Below, in pieces: positions 1 to 12,119 of a stretch of DNA of 64,000 nucleotides (its first letter is position 1; the number at the start of each line of letters is the position of its first letter). Origin of the DNA: Maratus speciosus (Eukaryota > Arthropoda > Arachnida > Araneae > Salticidae). The translations under genes and the position numbers were made by a program. Below the pieces are notes generated by a model, which ran no database searches, had not been told where the DNA came from, and saw nothing but the letters and a program-made list of their open reading frames with translations. The DNA lies in assembly GCA_963932465.1 (NCBI GenBank), contig OZ010788.1, positions 198,650,559-198,714,558 on the forward strand, read 5' to 3'.

Positions 1-132
1 GCTTTTGAAAACCTGCAAAGTTGCAGCAAGCTCAGCATGACAAGACTGAAAGTTCATAATACGACTGCAGCAAGATAACGCAAACGCCGAAGTCACCACA
101 CTTTGAACTTGCAGCTAACTTGTCGTGCAAGT
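1..132 (-). repeat. Dispersed TTGCA-rich repeat, truncated by window edge
   Basis: Reads as the reverse complement of 34001-34132 with few mismatches; both carry words such as GCAGCAAGCTCAGCATGACA. That other copy lies at the right end of an 8.2-kb inserted block, so this is probably the same terminal region of a mobile repeat. The left part lies outside the window. Confidence 0.7.
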
Positions 133-1339
133 TAAATTCATGCTGTATCACATTTATTGTAAATTAACGGCAAACAAATAATCAAAAATACTGCAAAGTA
201 GTAACCTTTCCATACCACATTAAACGTTTACAACTGTTAACATTAAACGTTTACTATAATTTTAACCCCTTCGAAGAGGTCCATAGACCTAATCAGGTCT
301 ATTGATGCACACGCACCGTTAAGGAGGATGCATCGTTTTTACCACCACAAACAATTTAGGGTAATATTTGTGCTTTTCAGTTCGAGCCTTTTTTTATATT
401 TGAGAAGTATAGCATTTAAAAAAAGCGGTGCTAACCGAATAAAATTTCTGCGTATCTACTGATTGTATATTCTCTCAACAGAGGGATTTTTTGCTTTCGT
501 CACTTTCGTGAATTAAAGAGAGTCTTGCCATCAGTTTCACATCAAACTACTCATGCAAGTGGGTGGTGATATACCTTGCGGGAGATTTGCTGTAAATTTC
601 TCAATTCAAATTTGTCACGGCAAGATAATATCAGAAAAAATCAAACTTGCTGCTAATGTTCATGCTATCTGGGTAAATGTTTGTAGTCTCTTTCTTTGTA
701 TGGAAGACTTATTTATTTTTCAAAGAATACTATTTGCTACGAACTTTGGGCGCAAATTCACTTATTCAATTAAAGATATAGAGTGTTTTACTCCAAGCCA
801 AACGTGTGTTTTCACCCATAGCTTTAACAATGATGAAGATATTGTAAGGTGTTTTCAACAGACGTATTTTGATTTATGTCAAATGTGGTGACATTACGCG
901 AAATGCTGGAAGTACGCAAGCATTCTGTCAATGACACTTTAAATACAGACAGCTCTACTTCGAAATATTGAATGTTTAGCTCAGTGAAGTTTAGACGGGG
1001 AGAATGACTACTTCCAGCACTTCTCGTTATGTCTTCAAATTGCAGACAAATTAGCTTGGGTCGAGACACTCTGTATTTTTGACTGAAAAAGTGGATTGGT
1101 ACTTACGATACATGGCAAATATCATTTGTCGAGTTGTGTTTTATGTCCCCTTCTTTTTTTTTCCTACAAAAGCTCGCGGTCAACCGTACAGTATGATTTA
1201 TTCAAACATTTCATAAGCTTTTCCTTGCACTGTTATATAAAATGAATGAAAAGAAATTATCTTTAGTACTCATATTTTTTATACGCTTTTATGTTATTCG
1301 TTTACTGTGTTCAAATCTTTTAATCGATTTTGAAACCAC
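133..1339. other. AT-rich stretch without recognised gene
   Basis: No domain, splice-flanked exon or clear repeat boundary was recognised. A 112-codon open frame at 553-891 on the + strand has no recognisable motif and is not called. If the gene at 1960 continues upstream, this is intron. Confidence 0.4.
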
Positions 1340-1880
1340 TTCTGGCGAGCTGATTTTGCTCAAATGTTGCACACAAGCTCATTGACGATGAAAATGCAAT
1401 ATTCATGTATTTTCAGGGCTGAAACTCAACAAGGGGAACATTCAAGGACAAAGCATTCTTTTGCGTTTTCGATTAAAATCACATGCCTAATGAAACGATT
1501 TTGCTCATTTTTTTTTCAAATAAGTTCACCACCAATGTCAGGGAAAAGCTCTAGTGGCAGAATTAGATTCAGTATCTGGTTTTAATTCTTTTACGTTTTT
1601 GATTGAAATCAAATAGCTTACAAATCGATTTTGCTCAAATTTCGCGAACAAGTTCAATGTTAATGATAACGCATGTTTAAGTATTTTCAGGGCCCATACC
1701 TTATCATAGGTAGTACGGAGAGGAAATTCTCTTTAATTCATTGTAATAAACCTCAAGCGTGCAAGGTTGCAACCTCGAATATTCTCTTTTACGTTTTTGA
1801 TTGAGATCACATATCTAACGAACTGATTTTGTTCAAATTTTGCATTCAATCCCACTATCAATGACAGTTCATTAAATTTT
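1340..1880 (+). repeat. Degenerate tandem repeat, about four units
   Basis: The phrase GATTTTGCTCAAAT recurs near 1351, 1497, 1629 and 1824 in diverged form, each followed by an A/T-rich tail. A phrase like GTATTTTCAGGGC follows in the first and third units. Spacing is irregular (about 130-195 bp). It lies just upstream of the exon at 1960, so it is probably intronic. Confidence 0.5.
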
Positions 1881-1959
1881 GGACTAAAAACGTGTTACTT
1901 ATTTTTCTATTTGTATTTTTGTATTAACATTCATTCATTTGTTTATTTATTTGTGATAG

Positions 1960-2167
1960 ATTCTTGAGGAGTCGGAATTATTGTGAAGATTTTGGAATCA
2001 CCATGTGCCATTTATCATCCTCAGTCGGAAGTCCTGTCAATTTGAGGTTGGGAACCATTGGGCGACCATCCTCTTGCGTGCTGGGCAGGGCTGGAAACGT
2101 CATCGTCTTGGCCCAGAGGCAGGAAACAGCGATCTTTGAAGTAGAAGATTGGAACTTGTCCATGGAG
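1960..2167 (+). CDS. Internal exon of PP2C-like (PHLPP-like) phosphatase gene
   Basis: The exon is bounded by a T-rich tract ending in TAG (acceptor at 1957-1959) and a GTAAGA donor at 2168. The open frame enters with two carried bases and leaves in phase 0. It encodes about 69 residues. The segment SSCVLGRAGNVIVLAQRQ resembles the PP2C strand pair that in PHLPP proteins reads as an A-V-L-x-R-x-G-K-x-x-P-L pattern. Joined to the exon at 7250 the frame stays open and continues into a second PP2C-like segment. In PHLPP, a leucine-rich-repeat PP2C phosphatase, this domain dephosphorylates AGC kinases such as Akt. Similarity is by eye and the protein is divergent, so the family is tentative; that this is an exon is firmer than its name. 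Upstream exons lie outside the window or were not recognised. Confidence 0.5.
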
Positions 2168-2842
2168 GTAAGAAAAGAATGATGATCTCTAATAAACTTT
2201 CTCCATAAATGAAAACTGAGCACTAACACCAAAAAGTTTTCAGATAAAGATAAGAAATGTCAGTAGTAAAACATCACGATATTTTAAGGAAAATTGAGGC
2301 TTTATAACGGAGAATTTGATCTAGTAATGCAATGAAAATCTTGTACGACAAATGTACAAATTGAAAATGAATAGATGCAATATTATGTTTCGCCTGCGTA
2401 AATGATCTTCAAAAATCTTCAGCCGATTTTTTAATCTAGTATTTAACTCTAGAATATTACTGAGAATATATCTGTACCCCGCAGCTTCTTTTTGCATATT
2501 TTTTATCTTTTTTTATTAATTTTTTTTTCTTTTTCTTTAGATATATAAATTAAGTTTCTCATTATTTTGAAATAAAAATCTTTAATATTTTAGAAAAAAA
2601 TCCTTCTCTCCTGGGGAGGGGAGAGAGGGGATCTGCATGAAAGTTCTTTGACAAACACAATGTATCAAATGTGATACGCATTATTTGACACATTATCCTT
2701 GGAATATTTTTATTTATATCGATTTATTATAGTAGCCTTATTAAGGGGATTATGCATGTAGAGTTGGAATTGGGCAATAGAAATTACGATATTACGATAC
2801 AATAGAAATGAAAATAGCATCTAGTTAATTCTCTAATTGCTT

Positions 2843-2873
<31 letters not shown>

Positions 2874-3438
2874 CTTACTGATTGGCTGAAATTTCTTGCT
2901 ATTGAAGGGGGGTTTTGGGGGTCCCGTGTACTGGTTACGCGAGATGGGGCTTTAAGCCCCTGAAAATTGGGACACCTGGTAACACTAACTACGACTAAAT
3001 GAAAACTTGAGTATGACGATTCAACAGTTGTTATTGCAGACTTAGTTTTATACTGCTAAACAGCAAACTTTTTTTTAATGTCGTTTCTTAATTTTATGCG
3101 ATTTAGTGATACCACATTTCGTCCTGACAGATGCTAGTGAGAATATAGATTTTTTTTTTTTTTTTTAATGTACTTTGCAAGTTCAAACAGAATTTATCTT
3201 TTATAGATGATGATTCATAATCTTATGCTCTTAAATGTACCACAATAGCATACTATTAAATCGGTGCTAATTCACGATTCTCAGTCTTGTTATATTTGCA
3301 TCTATCCGTTGTTGTTGAAGTTTATGTGCTATCTAGTAACGCTATATTTAAAATTTTTATATGCCTAGATTATGGTTTTCATAAAATTGACCAATCCTTA
3401 CGAAATTTTAATATGATGTTAAGGTACACGGTACTGTA

Positions 3439-3477
<39 letters not shown>

Positions 3478-3564
3478 GACACGTATCGTGAATAGTTTTT
3501 TTACAGGGACACGCCAAAAATTTTAACATATCATCGTGTACTCCTCGTCAAAATGCGAATAATA

Positions 3565-4759
3565 CAGTCGAACCCGGTTAAGACGCGTTTCAAGGGAGTG
3601 GGCAAAAGTCGCGTATTAAGCGGGATCGCGTATTAAACGGGATTTGTATAATGTCGCATGAACTGGGCTTATTTACAACATCTAATAGTCTAAATGAACT
3701 GTAGAACTTTCATTTATATGTTTAAGGTCGAAATTGTATCTTTTAGGTATATTTAGATTAAAATTTAATTGAATTCAACTTTAATTCATTGTTTCTTTTC
3801 ATCAAACCAAATGGAATAATAACTGAAAATAAAAAGTGAATTCAAGCGGCTTTATTGTGGATTAGTATGCTGCAACCAAAAATAAGAATAATAATTCCCT
3901 GCTAGACTAATATTTTTAACAGAGCTAAAAAAAAAATTAAACCTTTGAAACACTTGTTAAAATCATATTTAGTACTTGTGATAATAAGTACAATTATAAT
4001 TTGTCCTTCTTTCCATTATAAGAAAAAACTATACCTATTAATAGTATTTGTATAAAAAACATTGTTAGCATAGCTAGGAGTAAAGAAAACATTAAAAGAA
4101 TTAAACAACCGCAGTCATATTTATTTAATCTTTACGAGTTTAATTTTTTTGCCTGTAATATGTATCATGAAATATAGTAGGGATATAACGTACATTTAAA
4201 ATCTCACTAACAATAGGTATACTAATCTTTAATCATAATTATTTCATAACAAATCTGAGTATCCTGAATTCGTCTATTATCTCTCTCTACTACAGTAAAA
4301 ACTTACACGAAAGCGAGAGACAAAAAATTTTAGGACGCGAGATCAAAGAAGAATTGTAGTGTTGTTATTTTAGCTGATTTTTTAAAATTCAAATATCTGC
4401 CACTATTTCCAATTAGTAATGTTCGCCTTAATTAATCAATTATTAAATAAAGTAAATATTACTATTCGTAAGCAGTGTTTTTTTATTTGAATATAAAAAA
4501 AAAATCTGGTAAACTGGCAACATTGAAGAAGAGAAAAGGGATTCGCATCTTCATCAATGAACTCTCGTCTTAAGCGTGATTATTTTGCCTCAAAGGACCG
4601 AAAATCTCGCGTATTAAGCGGGATCGCGTATTAACCGTTCGCGTATGAAACGTGATATTGTTGCATTAGCCTTATGGGCGATATTCAAGGGACCGGAAAA
4701 AATCCGCGTATTAAGGGGGATCGCGTATTAACCGGGAGCGTCTTAACCGGGTTCCACTG
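3565..4759. mobile_element. Complete non-autonomous TIR element with TA duplication
   Basis: The left end CAGTCGAACCCGGTTAAGAC and the reverse complement of the right end CAGTGGAACCCGGTTAAGAC differ at one base. The element is flanked by TA at 3563-3564 and 4760-4761. Inside each end the motif CGCGTATTAA plus a C/G tail is repeated several times (about 3609-3650, and 4611-4740 in several orientations). No transposase frame is present. CAGT-starting ends with a TA target fit the pogo/Tigger branch of Tc1/mariner; that assignment is inference. Length is 1195 bp. Confidence 0.8.
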
Positions 4760-5038
4760 TATTTTCAACAAAGAGAATTAAAGATAATGTGAATAAGAGC
4801 CCTGTATAGGGTCGGTATTTCAATTTTATTCGAATGCGACACAACTTGCGGGTCCGGTCTACGCTAATTTGTTTCGTCGTGGACGGAATTCGAATCGGGT
4901 TGACTCAAATTGTTTCAGCTTCGGGTTGGATTTTGACTCTTGCTGGTCGGGTTTGTTAACTCGTTTTTCAAAAAAAAGAAAAAAAAAAGCCCACAATATT
5001 GTTTTAGATGGAAGAACTATATATTTGAATATAAATGA

Positions 5039-5040
<2 letters not shown>

Positions 5041-5102
<62 letters not shown>
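5041..5102. repeat. (AT)n microsatellite
   Basis: About 60 bases of uninterrupted alternating A and T. Confidence 0.95.
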
Positions 5103-5105
<3 letters not shown>

Positions 5106-5879
5106 CATGTTCATTTTTCTATATAAAGGATAACATTTATATTAGGGACTAGGGGGCTCTGCTCCCTGCGAGTCAGGCCCGCCAATCCCCGTTCAGGCTT
5201 TACAGCTTCTAAAAACTTAGTAATGTGCCCTGTTTAAAAGATATTACCAGGTTAAGGAAGATTGAATGATATTATGACAATAATGGCGGCTATCTTCTGT
5301 AATTGTGCTACCATTCTTTTCCATTTGAATAGGGTATTTTTCGGTACCATGGCCTCATCCATGGCCTGGTCGTAGCAACTGATGGCTGTTTTTCGGGATT
5401 GATAAGTAAGATCAATTACATATTTGACAACCAGCTTGTATAAAATGGTTAAATTAAAAATGTCGTTGACTTTCTGATTTTTATAACGACGCTATGGACA
5501 ATATCCTTCCTTTAGTTTTGAGATTAAATAACTCCCTCTGCTTGGGAATAGCTTTCGGAACCACGGTATTGAAAATTTTTAAGCTTATATTTTATGTTTT
5601 GTTCGAGTTTTAGATATTTTCAGGAACAGGCATAGATTATTCATAAATTCTGTTCTTTATTATACAGAATCATGCATTTTCTTTATTATACACCATCATG
5701 CATATTTCACAATGTATATTGTTTATATTAATTAATAAGAATATCCGAATTTTGTAAAATTTATCGAATAGTAATTCGTACAAAATAAAACGAAAGTATT
5801 TTGCGCATACATTTAGCTGTATTTATGCTGCATCAAGTGATGCACTGTATTAACAAATTTACTAGTCACACTACTTTTG

Positions 5880-6310
5880 TACCATGTGACGTCACATTAA
5901 AATTCTTCGGAATGAAAATCGTTGAAATGTATCGTTTTAATATGTGACGTAATTTTCACTATTAAATGCATTTCTCTTGTAATAATGTATATATTTAAAA
6001 CTTTTTTCTGTTTTAAGATTCACGGGTATATATATTATTTAATTTAAAAGTGTTTGGAAATGTTATTATTTGAGATTTTTAAATATGACCCAATATTCAC
6101 CATTAAAAGATTTTCACGCGTAATAAGTTAATTATTTTAGGCACTTTAAATATGACGGTATTTAATATTTGGGAATTTTACGTATGACGTAATTATCACC
6201 TTTAAATGCATTTCGCGTGTAATAATTTTATTATTTTAAAGTTTTCGTACTTTTTTAATATTTACGTGTAAATATTTTGACGTAATTTTCCCTATTTTCT
6301 GCTGTTAACA
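5880..6310 (+). repeat. Degenerate ATATGACGTAATTTTCAC repeat
   Basis: At least four diverged copies of a block resembling TATGACGTAATTTTCACC, then a short spacer, then TTTCGCGTGTAATAAT (near 5942, 6084, 6182 and 6277). Spacing is roughly 95-140 bp. Several copies keep the palindromic core TGACGTAA or TGACGTCA, which looks like CRE/ATF sites but probably only reflects the repeat unit. Confidence 0.5.
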
Positions 6311-7249
6311 CACGTGATCATTTAAATCTTATTTTAAAATTTTTGTTCAGTTTTTAATAATTTCACTTTTCAATTTCATTTTGAAAATATCGACAAAAAA
6401 AATCTAATTTTTATTGTTTCAAATTTTCCTGGAAAACATAATTTAATCACAATATTGTTTCATTATCGATTGAAAATAAAAGATAATTTCAATTTCAATG
6501 TGAAAATGACTAAAAAGAAGAAATCTAATAATCCCTATAGTTTTTCTCTGTTCTCCCCTTTTATCTACAAAAATGTCATTAAAATTAGAAAAAAATTAAT
6601 ATCTCGAAAACTAATTCAAATTTTAAAATTCTAATACCAGTTTTGACAACTGTGAATCAATACAGATAATTGGTGTTAATTTCCCCACCAAACCTTCTGT
6701 ATTTTAGGAGAAATAGTCGTGAAACATAATCAGTCGTTTCATAAAATCGTTTTATTAGGATTTTATATATATAGGGTAGATATAGATATATATTTTCCGT
6801 AATTGCATTAAAATATGCATTAATTTTCATTTCGGTCTATTTCGGATTGAGTTTCTTCAGGTTTGGTTTGGGTTTCGACCAACGAAATTTCTTTTAGCGT
6901 TTGGATTGGATTTCCATATAACTTCAAATAGAATTTTCGAAGGCAGCTTATTTTTTTTCTTAAAAATTACTTATTATAAACTTGGTTTTTATTTTATCTT
7001 ATGAAAAAGTTAAATAATGCCGTTAACTTCTTTCAATTATAAAAAATATTGACTGAACGCAGAATATCATTAAATGTTTTCATACTTTTAAAAGCCGAAC
7101 ATTGTCACGTCAAACTTCTATGGTATAAAATGAATTAAAATAATTTTACTCCATTTTTTTTTTTAAATTAAGTGTTATTCTTTTTATGCTAATTTTCTTA
7201 TTACATTGTTTTCTTTTTAAATCAGTTGTATTTTTCGATTTTATCTCAG

Positions 7250-7581
7250 GATTCCGAAGTTTGCTGTAACAATTATTTGGGTTCCACTCCCAACAAAGCA
7301 TCACCCAAAGGACTATGGTCATCGATTCCAGACCCAGAAGTCCGGGAGTTGGTTCTAAGCCCACAAGACAAATTTCTTGTATTTGGTGACAACGCCTTTT
7401 CCAGGACTGTTCCTGCAGACGAAGTGTGCAGACAGATTCAAAATACTTCTTCCCCTGTAGTAGCGGGAAAGTCCTTATCCGAAATGTACTCAGCGCTGAC
7501 CAATGGACGGCGAGAATGTATAGCAGTTATAATGTTCAGATCGGATGCAACTCCGCCCGAAGAGGAAGGTGAAAAGTATAG
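7250..7581 (+). CDS. Exon of PP2C-like (PHLPP-like) phosphatase gene
   Basis: The acceptor TTATCTCAG precedes the exon and GTGAGA follows it. It starts in phase 0, matching the donor at 2167, and ends in phase 2. It encodes about 110 residues. The segment EVRELVLSPQDKFLVFGDNA aligns by eye with the PHLPP pattern L-L-T-P-Q-D-E-F-F-I-L-G, and SSPVVAGKSLSEMYSA with the following A-A-K-K-L helix. RRECIAVIMF sits where PP2C enzymes have G-C-x-D-N/S-I-x-A-V-V-V. The metal-binding Asp of that motif reads as Glu here, and the earlier D-G-x-W-D position reads D-N-A-F-S, so catalytic competence is doubtful. An acidic tail (PPEEEGEKY) leads into the next exon. The exon is well supported; the family is moderately supported. 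Confidence 0.55.
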
Positions 7582-7713
7582 GTGAGATTATGAGCAACGA
7601 ATAATAAGTTTGTGGTTATCGTTTATAAGAGCCTAACTTAAAATTTTATTGAAATAATTTCGATGTCGAAAAAAATAGAAAATGTTGAAGACAAGTAATA
7701 AGGTACTTTTATA

Positions 7714-7784
7714 AGAGAGTAACGTCATACGGGTAGGGCTGATTTCCCGCAGAGCAACTGGGCAAGCGCCCGAATATACTATTA
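7714..7784 (+). repeat. Direct-repeat partner of 8179-8247
   Basis: Shares the phrases TTTCCC(G/A)CAGAGCAA and AAGCGCCCGA with 8179-8247. The pair flanks the inverted repeat at 7861-8064. Confidence 0.55.
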
Positions 7785-7860
7785 GTCCCGAAGTATATCG
7801 TCTAGAATAAAAAGTATGGAAATTGGCTGTCCGGGTAATACTTAAAAAGTGCTGAAATAT

Positions 7861-8064
7861 TAAATCCCTTAAATGTCCAACGATGTTGAAATCCGAAGAG
7901 TCGGTCGGAATGACATCTGTAAGATATTTTCTAAAACTGCAAGATAATTGCTGTTCTAGACGTTGTGATAATACGATGTTTACAGTGAAATTTGAAAATA
8001 TCCCGCAGATATCAATGCGATCGACTCTTCGGATTTCAGCATCGTTGCACATTTAAGGGATTAA
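7861..8064. repeat. Inverted repeat (fold-back) in intron
   Basis: The left arm contains CCCTTAAATGTCCAACGATG, the right arm its complement with one or two changes. Outer arms of about 47 bp pair nearly perfectly (7861-7907 with 8017-8064). A weaker extension pairs about 30 further bases, leaving a short loop near 7946-7984. No flanking duplication was identified. Confidence 0.7.
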
Positions 8065-8444
8065 ACTTTTTAGCTCTGTTTGGATAGCAGATTTACACTC
8101 TATTTATCCTAGACGCTGTACCCAAAGACAACTATTATATTCCTTTACCCAAAGACAACTATTAGATTCCTTTATAACAGAGTCGCCTTACTGGCAGGAA
8201 CTTATTTCCCACAGAGCAAACGGGGAAGCGCCCGAGCTCTTAGTTGAAAGAGGGCTAAAAAAAATTAACTCAACGAACTAAATAAAACTAAAATTGATAA
8301 TGTATATTTCTAAAATTAAATTAGGAGCATCACTATTTTCTATGGCGCAAATTAATGATGTTATGTAACTTATGGTTCATTCACATATTTGTAAGCTACT
8401 TGTTTAATAGTTAGAAATTTCAGATGTCCCTTTGTATGAGCATA

Positions 8445-10112
8445 CACTGGTGTACAAAATTAAGAGAATTTGCATATTTTATCACATTTCATGGAAAGTA
8501 CTAAACGAAATGTAAAACCAATGCTTCGAAACAAAGATCGAAGACTTTAGTGTCGAATACGCAAGCGTACATGTGTGTATGAGTGAAGTGGGTAGAGGAA
8601 CAAGCTTTACGAGCGAGCGTGGTAATTTTCGCGTTATGTTCGATCGCACACCTTGCCGAATATCTTGGATTTTTTTTTTTGCAACATTCAGTGAAATTCA
8701 AAAGAAAACACTTAAAATGAGTAACCATCAACGTTTGGATGATGGAATGAGGTGGCAAATCGCGGGGAAACAGGACAGTGTCAAGTGCAAATTCCTACAG
8801 ACATCCATCTAATGCGCAGCGTCGCGTCCAACTTATGGAAACAGTTTAAGGACATTGGATCCATAGAGAAATAGCCTGGGCAAGGGCGTCCAAGAGCCCC
8901 GACGGCCAACGAAGATCGTTATTTGTCCATTATACCGTGGAGGAAAAGGAATGCAACAGATTCTTAGCTCTGTCGTGACCTTTATGTGGCCACAGGAATC
9001 CGAGTATCAAGAATTACTGTTTGCAAAAGGCTACATCACAAAGGGCACTTTGTACAATAAGACCTGTGCTTGCGTCCCGCTCACTTCTGTACACAGGAGA
9101 ACCCGTTTAACATGGTGCAGAGATCATCGACTTTGTTGCAGGGATCAATGTGGATCCTCCTATTCACTGATGAGTCTCGGTTTAGCCTAAACACTAATTC
9201 TCGATAAACTGTCATCTGAAGAAAACCAGGGATTCGCTACCTCCCTTCTAACTTCTGAGAAAGAGACTCCTATAGAGCTGTGCAAGGTGACGTCACGAAC
9301 AGGTTTTTGATGTTGCTGTAGGACAGCTATCGCTACCTTTATCAATGCTTTTTCTGTTTGTGTGTCCTACAGCTTTCTTCATTGTTCTCCGGTAAAAGTG
9401 ACGTGATGTGAATTGCTCTATGGCAGCGGTGGTTTGATCGTCTGCGCGACCATCATGTTGGGTGGGACCACAACCTCTCTGTTTTGGCAAACTCTCTACG
9501 ACTGGTGTGAAGGTCGGGGTAATATCTTGATACCCTATGTTTGCCTTTTTATGGATTCAGTCGGCCCTGATTTCATTTTAATGAACTACAACTCGCGCCC
9601 AGTAAGAGCTCATTTGGCCAACGAATTTCTGGTAAGTGAAAATATTCGCTTTATGGATTGGCCAGCCAGATTTCCAGACTTAAACCCTATATAGCATGTC
9701 TGGGACGTTCTGGAGGGGACAGTTGGAGCTCACTTTCCACCTCTCAAAACCATCCAGGGTGTAAAAACAGTGTCGCTGGACGAGTGAGACTAACTTCCAC
9801 AGGGTCTCAGAAACTGTCTGATTTCCATTCTGAAGTTGGTCTGAATAAGTCTGGTTTCCATGAGCTGTATAACTGTAAGATCGGACCATAGTCCCTGTTA
9901 ACCTATTTTTTAGTTCAATATTATAAGCTCTATTATATACCTTCTGACGCTGATGTGTTTTACTCATGATCATGCGTGCGCATTACAACTGTTGAATGAC
10001 TATTTTTGCATTATATCAAACTATGTTCATGCCAAATTTCAGTAAAATCTGTCCAGTAGTTTTGGAGATAATTGACCGAATCTTAAAATTCTCTTAATTT
10101 TGTACACCAGTG
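8445..10112 (+). mobile_element. Tc1-like DNA transposon, full length, inactive
   Basis: The left end CACTGGTGTACAAAATTAAG is matched by its reverse complement at the right end (10093-10112), with TA at 8443-8444 and 10113-10114. Length is 1668 bp, normal for Tc1 elements. It carries a broken transposase on the + strand and sits in the sense orientation in the large intron. Confidence 0.9.
8717..9901 (+). pseudogene. Tc1/mariner transposase remnant
   Basis: Begins with MSNHQRLDDGMRW, the N-terminal helix-turn-helix start typical of a widespread arthropod Tc1 family. The frame breaks after about 30 residues. Further pieces in shifted frames include the DNA-binding and linker region (CVPLTSVHRRTRLTWCRDH), the first catalytic region around LMSLGL, the segment GPDFILMNYN with the second Asp altered, and the DWPARFPDLNPI block preceding the catalytic Glu. 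The last frame ends at TAA 9899-9901. Multiple frameshifts and stops make it non-functional. The family normally encodes about 340 residues that cut and paste DNA at TA. Confidence 0.85.
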
Positions 10113-10405
10113 TAAATATGACCGAAACTTATTTAGAAACATCTTCGTTCAATGCACAAATCAATCGACATTTAGCTCACGTTTAACTCTGTCATCATCA
10201 AAGTATTTAATTTCATTTTAAATCTCGATTGATTAAATAAAAAAAGTATCTATATTATAATAAATCATCTGAAAAGATAAGGTGGACATTTTCTAAACAG
10301 TAAAGGCTGCGAGAGTGGTATAACATGCATTTATGACAGTTGGAGCAGATATTTTAAAATCCCTCTCCACAACACTTTCCTTCTATATATAAAAAAAAGT
10401 TTTGA

Positions 10406-10567
10406 TTTGGAAATGGACCAATAAAAAATCTGCGTAGATACCGTGAAATGCATCTGATTGGTCAGAGCTTTATGACGCTATAAGGGAGGTTACCAATGGG
10501 GGACCCGTCTCTCTCTCGCCAAAAGTGACGCCAACTTGGCACTATTTCCAGTATTTCGCCAAAATTA
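10406..10567 (+). repeat. 160-bp dispersed repeat, copy 1
   Basis: About 90 percent like 14313-14470 by eye, with shared phrases such as CTGCGTAGATACCGTGAAAT and TTTATGACGCTATAAGGGAG. It stops where the Merlin inverted terminal begins. Confidence 0.8.
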
Positions 10568-11010
10568 AGGATACTTTTCCGTTATACGGACAGCATGCCA
10601 AAATGTATGCTAATGCGCCAGTTATTTCAGCCCTCATCGTGAAAAGGATTTTTCTTGTAAACCATGCGAAACATTGTGATTTGTTATTTATGAAACGTGA
10701 ATTACGTGAATGATTATTATTTAACCTTAACCTTGGAAAGCTTTTTAATTTACTATTCGAATTAAAAAAAATATTTCTTTTTATGAAGTTATAATTTACT
10801 TTTACTGCTGACGCTGAGATGGATTTTACCATTTGTCAATTACCAGATGATGAGAAAGTTGCGATAAAACTGTTTCAGAAATTTGGAATTCTGCATAATA
10901 AAAGGTTGTGTTCAAACAACCATGAAGTGAAATTATGGATGAGTTCTGGAAATCCGAAATGGAGATGTAGCTTACGATCATGCGACGAAAGCGTAGGAAT
11001 ACGACAAAAA

Positions 11011-11218
11011 GGCACAGATGTCATATTCGCCCCATATTGGCGCGATTTTTTTCTGACGCCAATGTCATATACGCAACGGGTACTTAATTGGCGCCAAAGT
11101 GTCGTTATTTTGCTTGATGTGGTAACCCGGATTATGTTGTTTATGCTGTTGATGTTTTCGTAAAATTGGCAACCGAAAAAAAATCGCGCCAATATGGGGC
11201 GAATATGACATCTGTGCC
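11011..11218. mobile_element. Merlin-like MITE, family 1, copy 1
   Basis: Ends GGCACAGATGTCATATTCGC and its reverse complement; the terminal arms pair over about 43 bases. It is flanked by CGACAAAAA at 11002-11010 and 11219-11227, an 8-9 bp duplication. It interrupts the zinc-ribbon end of the transposase gene. Confidence 0.9.
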
Positions 11219-11915
11219 CGACAAAAACCATGGTTTGAAGGATCGCGGTTGTCTTTTCTTAATGCTTTGAGGTTTATATAGTATTTATGGTGCCAAGAGT
11301 TGACATCGATTGAGCTTTGTGAGCTGCAACTTGATATGAACCACAACACAACAGTGGACTGGAATAGTTATTTTAGAGAAGTTTGTGCAAACGCTTTATG
11401 TTCACGACCAAATAGAAAAATCGGTGGACCTAATAAAATTATAGAAGTAGATGAAAGTCTTTTTACCAGAAGAAAAAGCAACGTAGGGCGTGTTCGACCC
11501 TACCTCCGAACTCTACTATTCCTCCTCAATGGGTGTTAGATGGTTTATGCCGTGAAACACGGGGATGTTTCCTTACTCCTATTTCCGATCGCACAGCTGA
11601 AACTTTAATGGCGGCAATAGAAAACAATGTAGCTGATGGAAGTTTTATTTATACAGATTACTGCAAAGGATATAAAACAGATGAACTGCGAAGTGCTGGT
11701 TATGATCATTTCACAGTAAACCACAAATACAAATTTGTCGACCCTAATACTGGATGTCATACTCAAAATGTTGAGAGATTATGGGACATCGCAAAATGGC
11801 GCAACAAAAGACATCGGGGAACAGTTCGTCATCATTTAGAGTCGTACCTCATAGAGTTTATGTGGCGACGTCTTCATTCAAAAAATGAAATGTTTACTGC
11901 AATGCTAAAAGATAT

Positions 11916-12111
11916 GGAACAGATGTCATATTCGCCCCATATTGGCGCGATTTTTTTCGGTTGCCAATTTGGCGAAAACATCAACAGCATAAACAACATA
12001 ATCCGGGTTACCACATCAAGCCCTTTGGCGCAAGTTAAGTACCCGTTGCCTATATGATTTTGGCGACAGAAAAAAATCGCGCCAATATGGGGCGAATATG
12101 ACATCTGTACC
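11916..12111. mobile_element. Merlin-like MITE, family 1, copy 2
   Basis: Starts GGAACAGATGTCATATTCGC and ends with the complementary form. It is flanked by AAAGATAT at 11908-11915 and 12112-12119. The interior is in the opposite orientation to copy 1. It abuts copy 3, sharing one AAAGATAT between them. Confidence 0.9.
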
Positions 12112-12119
12112 AAAGATAT

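Larger units (their letters stand above)
2168..7249 (+). other. Intron of about 5.1 kb, repeat-filled
   Basis: Runs from the GTAAGA donor to the TTATCTCAG acceptor at 7249. It contains an A-run at 2848-2873, a T-run at 3441-3473, a TIR element, an AT microsatellite and a degenerate repeat, listed separately. Elsewhere it is AT-rich with no recognised gene. Confidence 0.5.

Noticed and set aside
553..891. 112-codon open frame near the window start
   Set aside because: No motif, no splice or promoter context, and AT-rich chance frames of this size are expected.
5880..6310. Cluster of CRE-like TGACGTCA/TGACGTAA sites as an enhancer
   Set aside because: The sites recur because the repeat unit recurs; no other evidence for regulation.
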